A stretch of DNA of 64,000 nucleotides, from positions 26,671,936 to 26,735,935 of the forward strand of contig CM034233.1 in the NCBI GenBank assembly GCA_019916065.1, written 5' to 3'. Below, in pieces: positions 45,990-57,849 of the stretch. How positions within the stretch are numbered: position 1 is the stretch's first letter; each line of letters starts with the position of its first letter. The notes beneath the pieces are model-generated. The model saw nothing but the letters and a program-made list of their open reading frames with translations. It had not been told where the DNA came from and did not search any database. The DNA comes from Vitellaria paradoxa. Taxonomy: Eukaryota > Streptophyta > Magnoliopsida > Ericales > Sapotaceae. Made by a program: the position numbers and the translations under genes.

Positions 45990-47048
45990 TGTTACGGCCA
46001 AAATTGTAAGATTGGCAAATCCATGGTCTAAGATAGTGTTTTGTAATCTCTAGACTTAGTGTAGGCTTAAACTATAGTCTTGGGTTAATTAGAAGTGTAA
46101 AGGCCTAAAAAAATTAAGTTTTCATAATGGCTAGAAGTCTTGAAGAGGTTGAAAATCAAGTTTCCAAAGTGGCTGGGAGTCCTAAAGAGATTCGGAAGTC
46201 CTAAAGAGGTTCGGAACTCAATAACGCAGGAAGACCGCGAGAAGGCCACGGTTGGCCGTGGGATAAAGCCGAGAGCCAAAAATTGGAGTTTGGCCGTGCG
46301 GGAAAACCGCGAGAATGCCGTGGGTGCGCCCTTCCTGCGAGTTCCCGCGAGGTACTTGCATGATAGTTTTCTAATCTCAGCTTCCAACGCAATTTTGACC
46401 TTGAAGACGACAGATTCAGGCTTCGGCTAAAACACAAAAGTTGTAGCTCTTTGAGTCTTCTTTTCAACGCAAAAAGAATTAGGTCAATCCGAATTTTGAG
46501 TGAAAAGATATGGTCAAAATGCTGACAGGGTGTCAAGTTAAAACTTCAACTACACACTACCTCAATAGCCCTAGCCGCCTCTGTTTGTCTATGAATACCT
46601 TCCGGGCGTCTTCGAGGTTCAAATACACATAGAAAGAGATAGAATACACATGAGATTGTGAGCCTTAAAGATTGATCATTCTCTCCACAACTTAGCCAAC
46701 ACGGTTCGTGTTCAATCTAAAGGAGTTCGGATTTGAAGTTTGTGAAGGCTGTGGATTCAGCAAAAGCTACCGAGAATTCGGTGGTGTGCCTTCGAGGAGT
46801 CGAAGGGCTTTCGCTAGAGGAGTTGGTGCATCGCGGAGTCGAGCAAATGTCAACGAGAGTATAGAGTCGAGAAGTCGATCTGTAGAGAGGTTGAGTTTGT
46901 AACCAACGTGTGATTTTAGTGAAAGTTTTTGTTAGAGGTTTTCCTTCGTGAGTTTCCTTGTTTCTTGTATATCTCGCATTCTTTTATCTCTGTGTGTGAT
47001 TATGATTGATTGGTTGGGATCCTTCATCAGCGTATTTGCGAAATTTCA
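45990..47048 (+). repeat. 3' LTR of the gag-only element
   Basis: 1,059 bp, same ends and order of sequence as the 5' LTR. The right end AAATTTCA at 47048 is followed by the CATGT duplication and then, directly, copia-2 coding sequence. Confidence 0.88.
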
Positions 47049-48034
47049 CATGTCAATATTAAAATTTGGTAAAATGTTTAAATTGACTAATTTACTTGAA
47101 GTACCAAAATTAACATGGCATAATCTACCATGCCAAATATTAGATGACTTAAGCAATTAAGTGAAAGAAATGTTCTTATTATTATTAGGAGCAGTTGTTA
47201 TTATATTTATCTTAAAGAGTCCATCAATCATACACCTATTTCCTATATAGAGTCCACTTTTAGTTAGTACAGATTTACCAGATTGAAACACAAGCCTAAC
47301 CTCCTTTTACTCAACAATGATCCTGAAATTAAATTCTTGCGAATATTAGGCATATGTAGCACATCATTGAGAGTATGTTCTTTGCCCAAGATCATCTTCA
47401 GCATAATCTTACCTTTTCTTTCAACATTACAAGTTGCTAAGTTTCCCATATAAAGTTGTTCTCCATCCATAGTCTAATATGATGGAAACATCCATATGTT
47501 GGCACAAATGTGGCGAGTAGCGCCAGTGTCTACCCACCATTCTTTAGAAATTGCCAACTTGATTCACTTTAGATACAACTGCAAAGAGATGCATTTCATC
47601 AATCTCAGCATAAAGACTTTTCACTTCGATTTTATTAGCTTGTAGAGGCTTTTTCTTCTTTGAAATGTCTTGACTTTTACGTGTATAACAAACCAAGACT
47701 TATTTTTTTCACATATATAGCATTTTTCTTTGAACCTCTTGAAGTCAACATTTTTCAAGGTTTCACTGGTGTACTTTTCTTTCTTATTATTACAATGCCT
47801 CACTTGCTCCACCACATTTATGTCATTTTCATTCTCATTGAGTTTAAGCATATTTCTCTTTATAAATTTGGCTAAATTTAATGTGGTTAGATGGAACAAC
47901 ATTTTCTGTTGCCATCTTTTAAAGTTTATACTATTGAACTTTTCAAATTTTTCGCCATGGCTAACAGTTACATGTGGAGTATTAATTGAGGTTGCAACTG
48001 GAACAGTAACATGATTTATTGTCTCATTTGCCAT
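47049..48034 (-). pseudogene. Copia-2 gag-protease-pre-integrase remnant
   Basis: Gag starts at MANETINHVTVP (48034) with EKFNSINFKRWQQKMLFHLT, the usual start of a copia gag, and a zinc knuckle beginning CYICEKNK. Protease region follows, ending with LNDVLHMPNIRKNLISGSLL (47470-47264 frame). GAG-pre-integrase continues in the last stretch (IWHGRLCHVNFG, about 47165-47060) and stops at the CATGT duplication; beyond the gag-only element it resumes at 41865-41820 as KHKCETCIEAKLVKA. The frames are broken several times. Confidence 0.8.
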
Positions 48035-48957
48035 TTTCAAATCTAAGAAATTGACAAATTCAAATTTAACAATAACCAATTAAATATTTAAACAATGCAG
48101 AAATAATCTTTCTTTACAAAAATATTTCGAAATAAAACTTGCTAACAATTTATTGCGCATAAGAAAAAAAGTTCTATTCTATTATGTGTAGAAAAATTTG
48201 GAACAATGAACTTAAAAAAAAAAATTGAAAAACAAAATAGTCACTTGTTTAAATAATACAAAGAACTGCATTCAAACCAAAAAACACAAGTGACATTTGT
48301 AACAAAATAATGCAAACAAATGCGGGAACTAATCAATTGCAAACCAATTAAATAAAGTGACTTGGACTTTATTTGGCATGATAATGATTATAAAAAATTA
48401 CCCAACTTTCTTCAATCAAATTTCACCACATGTCATTTTGACACCAATTTTTTTAATTCTTTTGCCATCCAAACACCCAATATATATATATATATATATC
48501 TTTCCAAAGCAATGCATTCAACGCAAATTAAATAACCTGAAGACTACACGTGACTAAATCAAGGTTGATTTGGATGTTTAAACAATCCAAAATAGTGCAG
48601 AAAATCTAAAAATGAAGGGATTATAGCAAACACAAACTTGTTCCAACACATAAACAGCCCATGGATTGTGCAGTACAAATTAACACAGAACTAGTAACGA
48701 AGCAACGCAAGGGATCTATGAAGGGATATTCTATGCAGGAAAAATTAAATATTTACAAAAATTTAAAAACTAGCAATTTACACTAGTTAATACAAAAAAT
48801 TTCACAAAAACAGTGTAGAACAAAGTTTTCGTTACAGAGCAGTGCAATAGAAAATTTTGTTATTATTATTTCCTATTAGTTTTGTGCAATGGTTAAAAAA
48901 AAAGTTTTCTAAAATAGAAAAAAATAGTGACTAGAAAACCGAATTCAGTCTTAAGAT

Positions 48958-49568
48958 TATTAGAATAGTTGGTTCAATTTAGTCACTGTATTGATAAATC
49001 ATAAAAAGAAAAAAGCTTTTGGTTTCAACAGATATGTCAGTCTCTCAGGATAAATTGGTACCATACACACAAAATGAAGTAATAATTTGTGTGTATTAGC
49101 GAAACAAGAACTTTGTTTGTACTCTTTGTATGTAAAATGAATTTTCTATGCAAAAAATTATTTCAATGCAATAATTTTTATGCAAAAAATTCTCTCCATT
49201 TTTATGCAAGAATGGATGCATAAATAAGTAGCTATTTGGTTTGTTGGCAACGATAGCTATTGAAAAAATAATAAAATTTTGACCTGTCCTAACCCAAGAC
49301 AGGAGGGCAACTGGCAAGAATGATATCGGTTAACCCATCTAGGTGTTCCCCCTTTACCATACATGGGTACCCCTTGGGTCTCTCTACGTTCTCCAACCTT
49401 GGCATATATAAAACTATGAAATTTTTTTGAGCAATTGAATGTAGGATTATAAAGTCATATGAAATATTTTCAATTTCACCTTTGACCCAAATTCAATAAT
49501 ATGTAAACCCCATACAAATATTGGCTTAAAGTTTGCAAAATTCATTATTAAAAATGTGAATTCCAACC
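48958..49568 (-). repeat. Copia-2 5' LTR
   Basis: 611 bp, collinear with 35567-36494 but lacking several segments of that copy. TATTAGAATA at the inner end and CCAACC at the outer end show one-base changes from the expected TG...CA termini. TTAGA follows (49569-49573). No clear primer-binding site is readable on its inner side. Confidence 0.7.
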
Positions 49569-49859
49569 TTAGATACTGATAATTACATTTCTGGGTTTGA
49601 ACACGTTATGACCTAAAGTGGATTCGAGATTACTCATTTTTTGAACTGTACAGTGTTAAGAAGTGGGGGGTAATAATAGGTTCAAACTTGAACCTAACTC
49701 CCAAACATGAGCAAAATGGGGTTGTTCAGGATCAGGACGTTAAATAACACTACGTCGAGATGTTTATTTTTGAAAACACACAAACGTCTAGTCTATTAAA
49801 TATGATAAACTATCTATTGTCTATTACATCCTTGGCTTTATAGTGAGCATCCTTAACAT

Positions 49860-50260
49860 ATTAACTTCTCTACTTTTTTTATGCAACCTCTATGAACCAG
49901 CAATGACAACTTATTTAAATCATTAAACAAACTTTGTAACTCCCAATCACAATATTTCACATTACGCAAATATCTAACTAATAAAATACTATTCGTTTAT
50001 ATTGTTACCATACTAGGACTCCATTCCTTGATTCCTTGCACCGTTTTCAAACATGCTAAAGCCTCTGCCACCAATGTTGATGATGCTTGAACTTGCTCTA
50101 CTTGTACCATTAATTATACTTCTTACTTATCTTTCATTATCCATGCAACAGTTGCTTTTCCATTATTTTTTCTCCAAGCTCCATCAACAGTGATTATGAT
50201 TTCTTGTATTCCTATCACAATACTATTATTTTGAAACATGAATTTCTCTATTGATTCCTT
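49860..50260 (-). pseudogene. RNase H-like (RVT_3) domain fragment
   Basis: The minus strand carries ITVDGAWRKNNGKATVAWI (within 50437-50123), then, after stops, ASSTLVAEALACLKTVQGIK and ILLVRYLRNVKYCDWELQSLF down to about 49910. The first Asp (VDGAW) and a Glu in the AEALA block are in the order of the plant RVT_3 RNase H-like domain, found in LINE retrotransposons and in stand-alone plant proteins. At least three stops break it and no neighbouring reverse transcriptase is present, so this is an isolated relic. The N-terminal 80 residues of the open frame are not part of the domain. Confidence 0.65.
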
Positions 50261-50437
50261 TTTGCTTGTTTTATCTTCCATCATAACATCACTTGCACAA
50301 TCATCTAGATGTTTATTTACTTGGCCATTGTTTGGGAGGAGGTGAATGGAGGGAGGTAAAATGATTAACTTTGATGGGGAAAATAGTGAGGGAAGAGAAG
50401 GAAAGTAAATGGAAGTAAATAATTTACTTTCATTCAA

Positions 50438-51214
50438 TTCCAGTAACTTAATTTCGTTTCACCTCTAGTTTGGCGGGAACCAATGTAAAAGAAAATGGTT
50501 AAATTTATATAATATAATGTTGCTATTTTATCCTTTAATATTTTTACTTGTGTCCAAAATAAAAATGCCCCTTACAAATAAACTATAATATTTAAATGCT
50601 TCTTTAACAAGCAGACTCGCAAAAAACTTGCATAGCCAAACTCCGTTGCAGACATTACCTGACATCATTGTGTCTCTATGCTCAAGTGTCCATCTGCAAA
50701 TTTTATTTTATTTTATTGTACATTTGCCTTTTTATTGTTCTTTTTTTTTTATTCTCTGATTATTGTTATAATGAATGGTCATTAGACTTAGAATGAATGT
50801 AACTTTTGAATTATTGCAAGATTTTGTCCATTATCTACTCCAGTACCATTAATGTTAACATTCTGCTAGGCAAAACTATTTTATGATGATTGTATAAGGG
50901 ATACAATGTGACTGTAATGAATTGTATGATTTTATGTTTATATAATTAGTAGTACTATGTTTTAATTGTAACAATATCTTGTGAAGAACAAATGTAGTAT
51001 TAGGTGATTGTGTAAAAAAATTGACCACATGAATGAAGCTTTTGTTTTTTTGTTTATTATTATTACCATTTTATTTATTTATTTATTTATTTTGATTTGG
51101 AAAGGTTTGGAATTATGATTCATGAGTTGGGTTGATTTGATTTAATATTAAATTGCTATATAAAAAATATTATGTATTTAATTGAATATTATTTTTTTAA
51201 TGATCATATATATT
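50438..51214. other. Spacer
   Basis: A/T-rich, with (TTTA)n at about 51072-51091. No gene or element end recognised. Confidence 0.5.
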
Positions 51215-51545
51215 GGGGGCTAGCTCGGAGCTCGAAAGTATAACGAAAATCTCTGTAAATCTCTATAACTTCTTATAATCTCTAGAAATCCTAATAAATC
51301 TTTATGAATTCCAATAAATCTCTATAAATCTTCAAAAACTTCTACACAAAATGCCCCTCTACCAAAATCCGTTTGAATGAAGTGTTCAAATGAAATCCTT
51401 TGCCTAGAATCTGTTCAAACGGATCATTCAAATAGATTTTTCACTGTTTATTTCTATCTTTCCATAATTTGTTCGTTGCAGTCCAAACACCAAAAAAATT
51501 ATCAAACTACATTTCATCTCAACTTTTAGAGTTCCAAACGGCCCT
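51215..51545. repeat. TIR-type repeat, distant family B copy
   Basis: Repeats of ATCTCTATAAATCTC and AATCCCAATAAAT-like words, the block CACTGTTTATTTCT and end TCCAAACGGCCC resemble the family B elements at 10008-10400 and 28484-28925. It has clearly diverged. About 330 bp, non-coding. Confidence 0.4.
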
Positions 51546-52422
51546 TATTTGTAAATATTTTGATAATATATTAAAATAAGATACATTCTGTTTAATATAA
51601 TAGTATATTCTAAAGGGTATAACTGTATTTTTAATCATATTTTTTACATTCCTCTCTATTCTCTTTTATTTTTCCAAACAAAGAAGTAATGATTTTTTTA
51701 TAACTATCACATAATTAAGTAATTTTACCCATTTATATTTTTATTTTTCATAAAGGCTCTTTAACTATCCACTATTTTTATAATTATTAATTTTTTAAAT
51801 ATTCTTTAATTAGTTATTATCTACTTATATACCCTTATCTATTATTATTTACTATTTGCATCACTTTTATTTTTTATAATTCTATTTTAATTAACAAAAT
51901 AAATAAAATTTACACAGTGTGTGTGCCAACTTCTAGTTCATTTTATATAGCGTTTGGGAAATAGTTGAACTATAGGCAACTAGTTTTTTGATTTTTTTTT
52001 TCTAAAATTATCAAATTTACTCTTTTACATTTTAAATTTCTTTTAAACCTTAAATAACAAAAAGGTCAAATTAATAAAAAATTATAAAATTAATTATTAA
52101 AAAATTAATTTTTTTTCTTTCTCAAACAGAAAAGAAACTAACTTTTATTTGTAATTGGCTTGTTTTTTTTCTTCTCAAACTCTGGTTGGTTGGTGTTATT
52201 TATTTATTTATTTAAAAAAAAAACTGAACCGACCATGGAGACTGGTTATGAGAAGTCTTAAAGCCCAGGCTGAACCGACCCCGTTTGCCCACAAATTAAA
52301 CACAGAACTCGTTCAAAAATGGTCCTGAGTTCGCGGGACATCACCCTTCTTCTTCTCTCTCATTTGCAGCTAACTCGAAACAGAACAATACACAGTGAAA
52401 GTCACATCAACGCAACGCAGAA
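51546..52422. promoter_or_regulatory. Upstream region and 5' UTR of the AIP1-like gene
   Basis: A/T-rich up to about 52200, then composition rises sharply near the gene. A CT-rich stretch (TTCTTCTTCTCTCTC at about 52349-52363) and the AAC-rich leader just before the ATG are typical of a plant 5' UTR. No TATA box was assigned with confidence. Confidence 0.45.
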
Positions 52423-52814
52423 ATGGCGCAGCTCTTGGAGACATACGCGTGCGTGCCATCAACGGAGCGAGGCCGAGGCATACTGATCTCCGGCGACCCC
52501 AAAACGAACTCCATTCTGTACTGCAACGGCCGGTCCGTGATCATACGCTACCTCGACAGGCCTCTCGATGTGGCCGTCTACGCCGAGCACGCCTACCCGG
52601 TCACCGTGGCCCGCTACTCCCCCAACGGCGAGTGGGTGGCCTCCGCCGACGTCTCCGGCGTCGTCAGGATCTGGGGGACGCACAACGACTTCGTCCTCAA
52701 GAACGAGTTTAAGGTCCTCGCCGGCCGCATCGACGACCTCCAGTGGTCGCCCGATTCCATGCGCATTGTTGCGTCCGGCGACGGCAAGGGCAAGTCTTTG
52801 GTGCGCGCTTTCGC
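52423..52814 (+). CDS. AIP1: Actin-interacting protein 1 (AIP1/WDR1 family), first exon only
   Basis: ATG at 52423 opens [20 protein letters not shown], the conserved start of plant AIP1. Residues 51-85 form the first WD40 repeat ([19 protein letters not shown]...VRIW, ending at 84), and a second starts at about 92 ([20 protein letters not shown]). The exon ends inside codon 131 after GC at 52814, followed by donor GTGAGT, i.e. intron phase 2; the family continues (A)-W-D-S-G. AIP1 is a cytoplasmic protein of about 600 residues with two WD40 propellers that works with ADF/cofilin to break down actin filaments. Only 130 residues are here. The exon is GC-rich, unlike everything around it. No further exon was found up to 64000; the rest of the gene should lie to the right. 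Confidence 0.9.
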
Positions 52815-53051
52815 GTGAGTAAACTAGTTTCTTGGACCTCTTCAATTTGATTTTTGATTTTCTTAATTTATTATTGGTTTTGTCCCCCCCCCCCCCTTTT
52901 GGTGGATTTAGTAACGATTGTTGGTTAATTTCGTTTATTTAAGATGGTAATGATAGAGTTTGTGACATATGTGTTTAGGCTCAATTTACGACTAGTAATT
53001 TGTGTAGTCACTACCCATTGGCCATGAATGCTGCTGAATTGGGTTTGTTTA

Positions 53052-53857
53052 TGTTGGGAGTCTTGATCCTCCTGAGATCTTCGTGCGAGTGTAGGCCCAA
53101 TTTGTTGGGGAGTATATAGGAGTTCACATCACATCACATGAACTCAATATATATTGAATGACTCATATCCACTTAGATGGTAATGTCTTGTAAATAGTGA
53201 GTCACTCAATTATATATTAATATCCAACATCTTTTCTATTTATCCGACGTGGGACTCAACTTTCACATATGTTCTCAACAATCTCCTCCTCATGTGTGAA
53301 TCATACATTGAGCCTTGCTACTCCTCGATTTGATCTACTTGACTCCTCGTTGATCCATGATCTTTTTACTCTTTAACACCGATTTAATTAACCTTAGACT
53401 TTTTTATTGCACAACTCCATCGATCGAGAACCATCTCTGTCTACTCCATTGAGAGTCTCCATGTATCGAGCCTGCCTACATCTTTACTTCATCGAGAGCC
53501 TTCTTGGGTTTTTCTTGCTCTATCGAGAGTTTCCGTGCAGGCCCACTAAATCGGTTTTGAGTCCGCCCAAAGATCGTTCGTTAGTCATCGGCTTTGATAT
53601 CACTTGTCGGGAGTCTTGATATCATTTGTTGAGAGTCTTGATCCGCTTGAGATCTTCACGCGTGCGCGTAAATCCAACCCGTTGGGGAGTATCTAGGAGT
53701 CCACACCACTTCACATGAACTTAATATATATTGAATGATCTATATCCACTTAAAAGGCTAAGCCTTATAAGTGGTGAGCCACCTAATTGTATATTAAAGT
53801 TCAATCTCTTTTCTATTTATCTGATGTGAGACTCAACTTTCGTACATGTTCTCGATA
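53052..53857 (-). mobile_element. TRIM (terminal-repeat retrotransposon in miniature), 806 bp
   Basis: Two direct repeats of about 230 bp, 53052-53280 and 53627-53857, flank a 346-bp non-coding interior; exact GTTTA duplications lie outside (53047-53051, 53858-53862). Both repeats start TGTTG.GAGTCTTGATCC and end with TGTTCTC.A.A. On the minus strand the interior next to one LTR reads TGATATCAAAGCC, close to the tRNA-Met primer-binding site, and next to the other GAGGAGGAGAT, a polypurine tract; this sets the orientation as minus. The LTR start in that orientation, with GTTGAGTCCCACGTCGGATA, is a wording often seen in plant TRIMs. The 70-residue frame in the interior is not a gene. Confidence 0.85.
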
Positions 53858-55057
53858 GTTTAAAATATTACTAATACATTCAGTGTTGAATAACAAGAAT
53901 TGGGTGTATGAGCACATCTAAATATATACATATAGCTATATGTGTGTTGATATTATACTTGATTGATCATTTATTGGTTTGTTTCAGATACTAAATAGCA
54001 AAAAAAGGTGTTGAAATTTTCAAAAAAAAAAAAAAAAAAAAAAAAAAACAGTATATGGTCGAGTTCAAATTTATCCTTCCCCTCTCACTTTTCCTATTCA
54101 TGCAAGGAAAGCTGAGCATGAAAACTGGTCAGAGGTAACCATATATATATATATATATATATCTTTTCTATGTGAGCACAGAATTTATAAAAACATTAAA
54201 ATGCCTTGTTTAGATTTAATTACATAATGGCGTATCATTACTTTTGTGGGCAATGTTATTTCGTCATATTACGTAACTATTTTGTACCATTGCTTTATGT
54301 TTACAAGAACTACCATGTCAAATAGAACACCACAAAGTCAAATAGATTTGGAAATTATCGTTATCCGGTAACAAGACCACAAAGTCAAATATGACAAAGT
54401 CAAATACATTCGAAAGTTTAGGCTAATAATGCATTGTAGTTTATTTATTTATTTTTGGATTCTAAATTTGTTTCTTCTTTTCCTTCATGTTGTGTTTGGA
54501 TCAAGGGTTTGTCAAGGGAAAGGAAATGAATAGGGATTTAAAATCTTTTCTCTTGTTTGAATTGTGGTGGAAAATGGAAGGAAAAATGCATGGAATTTAA
54601 GAAATTAAAAATAATTAAATTAAAAAACTAATATATTGATGAATATTTTTTATTTTATCATATTTTTATTCCATTTAGAAAAAGATATTTATTTGGGACT
54701 TTATGTTTCCTTCCTCTTTTCTTTACCTCTTTTCCTCTCTCTCACACTTCTTTTTTTTTGGGGGGGGGGGTTCACCAAATTTTTAATCAAACCACACCCT
54801 TAAACTAAGGGAGCAAGGATTTTGCTCGTTGTTCAAGTGTACAAATTGGAAATGAATTTTGACTTGCCTTTATGTCGTTGGTGATTAGGATTTCTAGTGA
54901 GTTAATTATTTTGTTAGAAATTCTCCTTCAGAAGTACGTCTTCATATGATATCTTATCAGAAGAACTATAAAGCTTTTCAACTTTGTTAAAAGATAACCT
55001 TGCAAGGAAAAAGTGTTGTAGGATAATGTTTGTAGCACCTAGAGTCCAGCTAGGGCT

Positions 55058-55720
55058 ATAACAAGTCGGGAATCAGGTGTTCAAGGTTGTTTGTTATGGT
55101 TTTTGACGAATTCGAACTCGAGTTGAATTTTTATTGAACTTGAAATATTGCATTCAACTTGTTTATTAAGGTTTTTGATGAGCTTGAGCTCAGGTCGAGT
55201 TTTTATCAAGCTTGAAATCTTGTGTTTGAGTTTTGCTTGTTAGTCTATTGGTAAGTTTGAACTCGATTTGGCCACAACAAATGAGCTTGTTCGCAAACTT
55301 TTGTTGAGTCTATTTATGAGTTTTTATGAAACTTGTTTGTGAGTTTTTTTGTTAAGTTTGCTCACGTGCCTATTAATGATCAAATTTAACAAACAAGCTA
55401 TATTTTCTAATTTAACAAACAAGTTTCGAGTTAATATGTTTAATCTTTGAATTAAAAACATTTTATCTTGAATAATAAATAAGAGCTTTCGCAAACTTGT
55501 TCATGAACATTTAAATGAGAATGTTCACAAGGTATAAACAAACTCGTTCAAATTGATCACAATCAATAAAAAAGACTTGTGTACGAACATTTAAATAAAA
55601 CAGTTCCAAGTTTGTTTATTTTGTTTATTAAACGAACATAAATACACTCTTAATGAGTTCGTTCAAAAGCGGTTTATCGAATGCTTGGTTCATTTGCAAT
55701 TCTAATTCTAGTGTGCATGG
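55058..55720. repeat. hAT-like repeat with CGAACTCGAG/GAACTTGTTT blocks, ~660 bp
   Basis: Starts TAGGGCTATAACAAGTC and ends near TTGCAATTCTAATTCTA. The interior repeats GAGCTTGAGCTC, CAAACAAG and GTTCATGAACATTTAAAT words in both orientations, the pattern of plant hAT-like non-autonomous repeats (compare 27401-27808). Target duplication not readable. Confidence 0.45.
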
Positions 55721-57205
55721 ATTTTTTTTTTTTTTTTGGTAAGTAGTGTCCATGGAATGTTAAGTGGCCAGTTTGTGTTTTTTGCAGATATGGGTATATG
55801 CGTTTGACTTCCAAGTTTCTGTTAGTCTAGATTCGTACCTGGAAAAGTGCAAAATAATTTTTTTTTTGGAGGATGTACACGTATTGTACTTTTTTTTTAT
55901 TTTGTTTTATTAGATTATATTTAATTGTTTTGTTATTGTTGGAATATTTATTTTTTTTATGATTTTTTATTTTTTGGGGTTTGAACATTTTTACATTAAA
56001 AATTTGAGGTATTGTTGGCGGTCTGATACGTGTCTCACATTTTATTTTGTGTTTCATTTTCGTTTTTACTAGAGGATTGACACGTGTTGCACATCTTTTT
56101 TTTTTTTTTTTGGGTAAGTTTGTAGTTTATCTTTTTTTGTTGATTGGATTTTTGAAATGTTTTTATTTTTTTAAGTGTTTAAATTTTTTTTTTTACATTA
56201 AATATTATATGATATTATACATATAATTATTTTTCATCCATTATAAACTTGAACATATATTGTAAAACTCATAGTAGCGTGGTTACTATCATAGGGCAAT
56301 CGATTGACCCCATGGCCTTGCACGGGATGAGATGATGGAGTCTTGTAACTTGTTAGAGTTGACACTTATTAAGATGCCTTTGTTGCATTCTCACACAAGG
56401 AACTTGCACCTTAGCTAGTCTTAGAAAAAAAATCTTCACATGAAAAGAATTCTATAGCAAAGACACACTGTGTTTCATACCTAGCCGTTCTTGAGAAGAA
56501 CAATAAACACGTGGCCACTTCTCTGGCTTCGAAAGAGTTTTTGACACCATTTATAATGGTGATCTTATTTCTAGATTGGCAACTTATTAAAAGAAAAGGG
56601 AGTCACATTTCCCTTTGTAACAATGTAATTTACTTAGGCAGGTGACTAAGTGACAGTTATTGCTACCTGTATTCTCCTGCGTATTCTTTGTTATGTTTAA
56701 TAGCTTTTCAACAGTTAACAAAATTATGTAAATTGCTAAATAAAGCATTTGTCACCTTTATTTTATAGTTTTATTTGACTATCATATTAATTGAAACATA
56801 GCAAATACTTGAAGTTAATAAACCTTATGCTGATAATTATGTAAATTTCTGGCAATTCTATGTTTGGAAACAAATAGACAAATGCCTAAAGATAAGAGGA
56901 TCACAATTCTGGCTGTTGAAGATGGAGTGTGGTTGATGGTTATGGGAATGGTGATAATAGCGTTGAGGAGACTGTTGTATACTGAAATTTTCATATTTAA
57001 CTCATTTGGTAAGTTCATCTATTTTGAATTTTAGTGAAACTCTGTCTTAACCATCATCCAACATTGTAAACTAAACGCTTTGGCTTATTTAGAGAATGCT
57101 AAATGTGTTACATGGTGTTTTTTCTTTTTATTAAATTTATGGCTCCATCATGTTATTCATGTATCAAAGTGTAAAATTATATTTTTGAGTATCATGACAA
57201 ATGAT

Positions 57206-57700
57206 TAGGGATGTCAAAATTATCCGTATCCAGTAAGTACCCACTTCACCCGCCCCGCTCAAAGGGGGTATGGGGATATTAATAGCGGGGAGGGGGACGG
57301 GGATAGGTATAGGAATTTTAAGGTGTTTCCCAATGGGTACGGGGACGAGGATGGGTATGATAGTCTCTATCCCGCCTTGTACCTGTTTAAATACTTATTT
57401 ATTAATTTATATATATTTTTAATTTTTATTTAATATATATAATAATTTATAATATTTATTATATATATATAATATATAGTTTATAATAGTTAGTATGTTT
57501 GGTGGGTAAACGAGGACGGGGATGGGGAAGGGGAATCTGTTATCTAGTCGGGACAAGTACGAGGAAAATTTTTATCCTTGAAACGGAGATGGGAACGAGA
57601 ATGGGGAAAGGTATGGCTAAATGGGGAGGGGGATGGGGAAGGGTATAGCTAAATGGGGAGGGGGATGAGGAAGGGTATACCTGCCTTGTTGACATCCCTA
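57206..57700. mobile_element. hAT-like MITE with G-rich arms, 495 bp
   Basis: Terminal inverted repeats TAGGGATGTCAA and TTGACATCCCTA are exact over 12 bp. The flanking octamers CAAATGAT (57198-57205) and CAAATAAC (57701-57708) agree at 6 of 8 positions, in keeping with an old 8-bp duplication of hAT type. The arms are G-rich (GGGGACGGGGAT words; a local tandem of GGTATRGCTAAATGGGGAGG near 57611-57665) around a pure A/T core. A second, more decayed copy is at 12784-13200. Confidence 0.75.
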
Positions 57701-57849
57701 CAAATAACTAGAGAGTCTCTTGAATTGATGGATGTTAAGTGGGTCTGACTATTTGATGTGGTCGCACACTATTCATATTTTTTTCATTAGTCGACAGATG
57801 GAGCATTATTTAAAGAACTTTTCATTGGATTCCAACTCACATGTTTATT

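Larger units (their letters stand above)
41866..47048 (+). mobile_element. Gag-only, pol-less LTR retrotransposon (TR-GAG type), 5,183 bp
   Basis: Both LTRs (41866-42950, 45990-47048) are present and closely similar, starting TGTTACGGCC and ending AAATTTCA. The flanks are an exact CATGT duplication (41861-41865, 47049-47053). Just after the 5' LTR is TGGTATCAAAGC (42953-42964), one mismatch from the tRNA-Met primer-binding site; just before the 3' LTR is the polypurine tract AAAGGGGGAGAT (45978-45989). The only coding sequence is a copia-type gag (43007-44728). No protease, integrase, reverse transcriptase or RNase H motif is found in the 1.25 kb between gag and the 3' LTR. This matches the non-autonomous class described in plants as TR-GAG; mobilisation by an autonomous copia partner is inferred. 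Confidence 0.9.
35567..49568 (-). mobile_element. Copia-2: Ty1/copia retrotransposon, complete outline, heavily nested
   Basis: Flanked by the 5-bp duplication TTAGA (35562-35566 and 49569-49573). LTRs 35567-36494 (3') and 48958-49568 (5') share TGTTAGAATA-type ends and long stretches of sequence. Between them on the minus strand are gag, protease, GAG-pre-integrase, integrase, reverse transcriptase and RNase H in Ty1/copia order. The total span is 14,002 bp; removing the solo LTR (40223-41819) and the gag-only element (41866-47053) with one duplication each leaves about 7.2 kb, and a further insertion of about 650 bp sits near 38770-39420. All reading frames are broken; the element is old and inactive. 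Confidence 0.85.

Noticed and set aside
52395..52845. Alternative frames on both strands at the AIP1 exon
   Set aside because: Arg/Pro/Ser-rich shadow frames of a GC-rich exon; only the frame from 52423 shows WD40 motifs and a proper donor.
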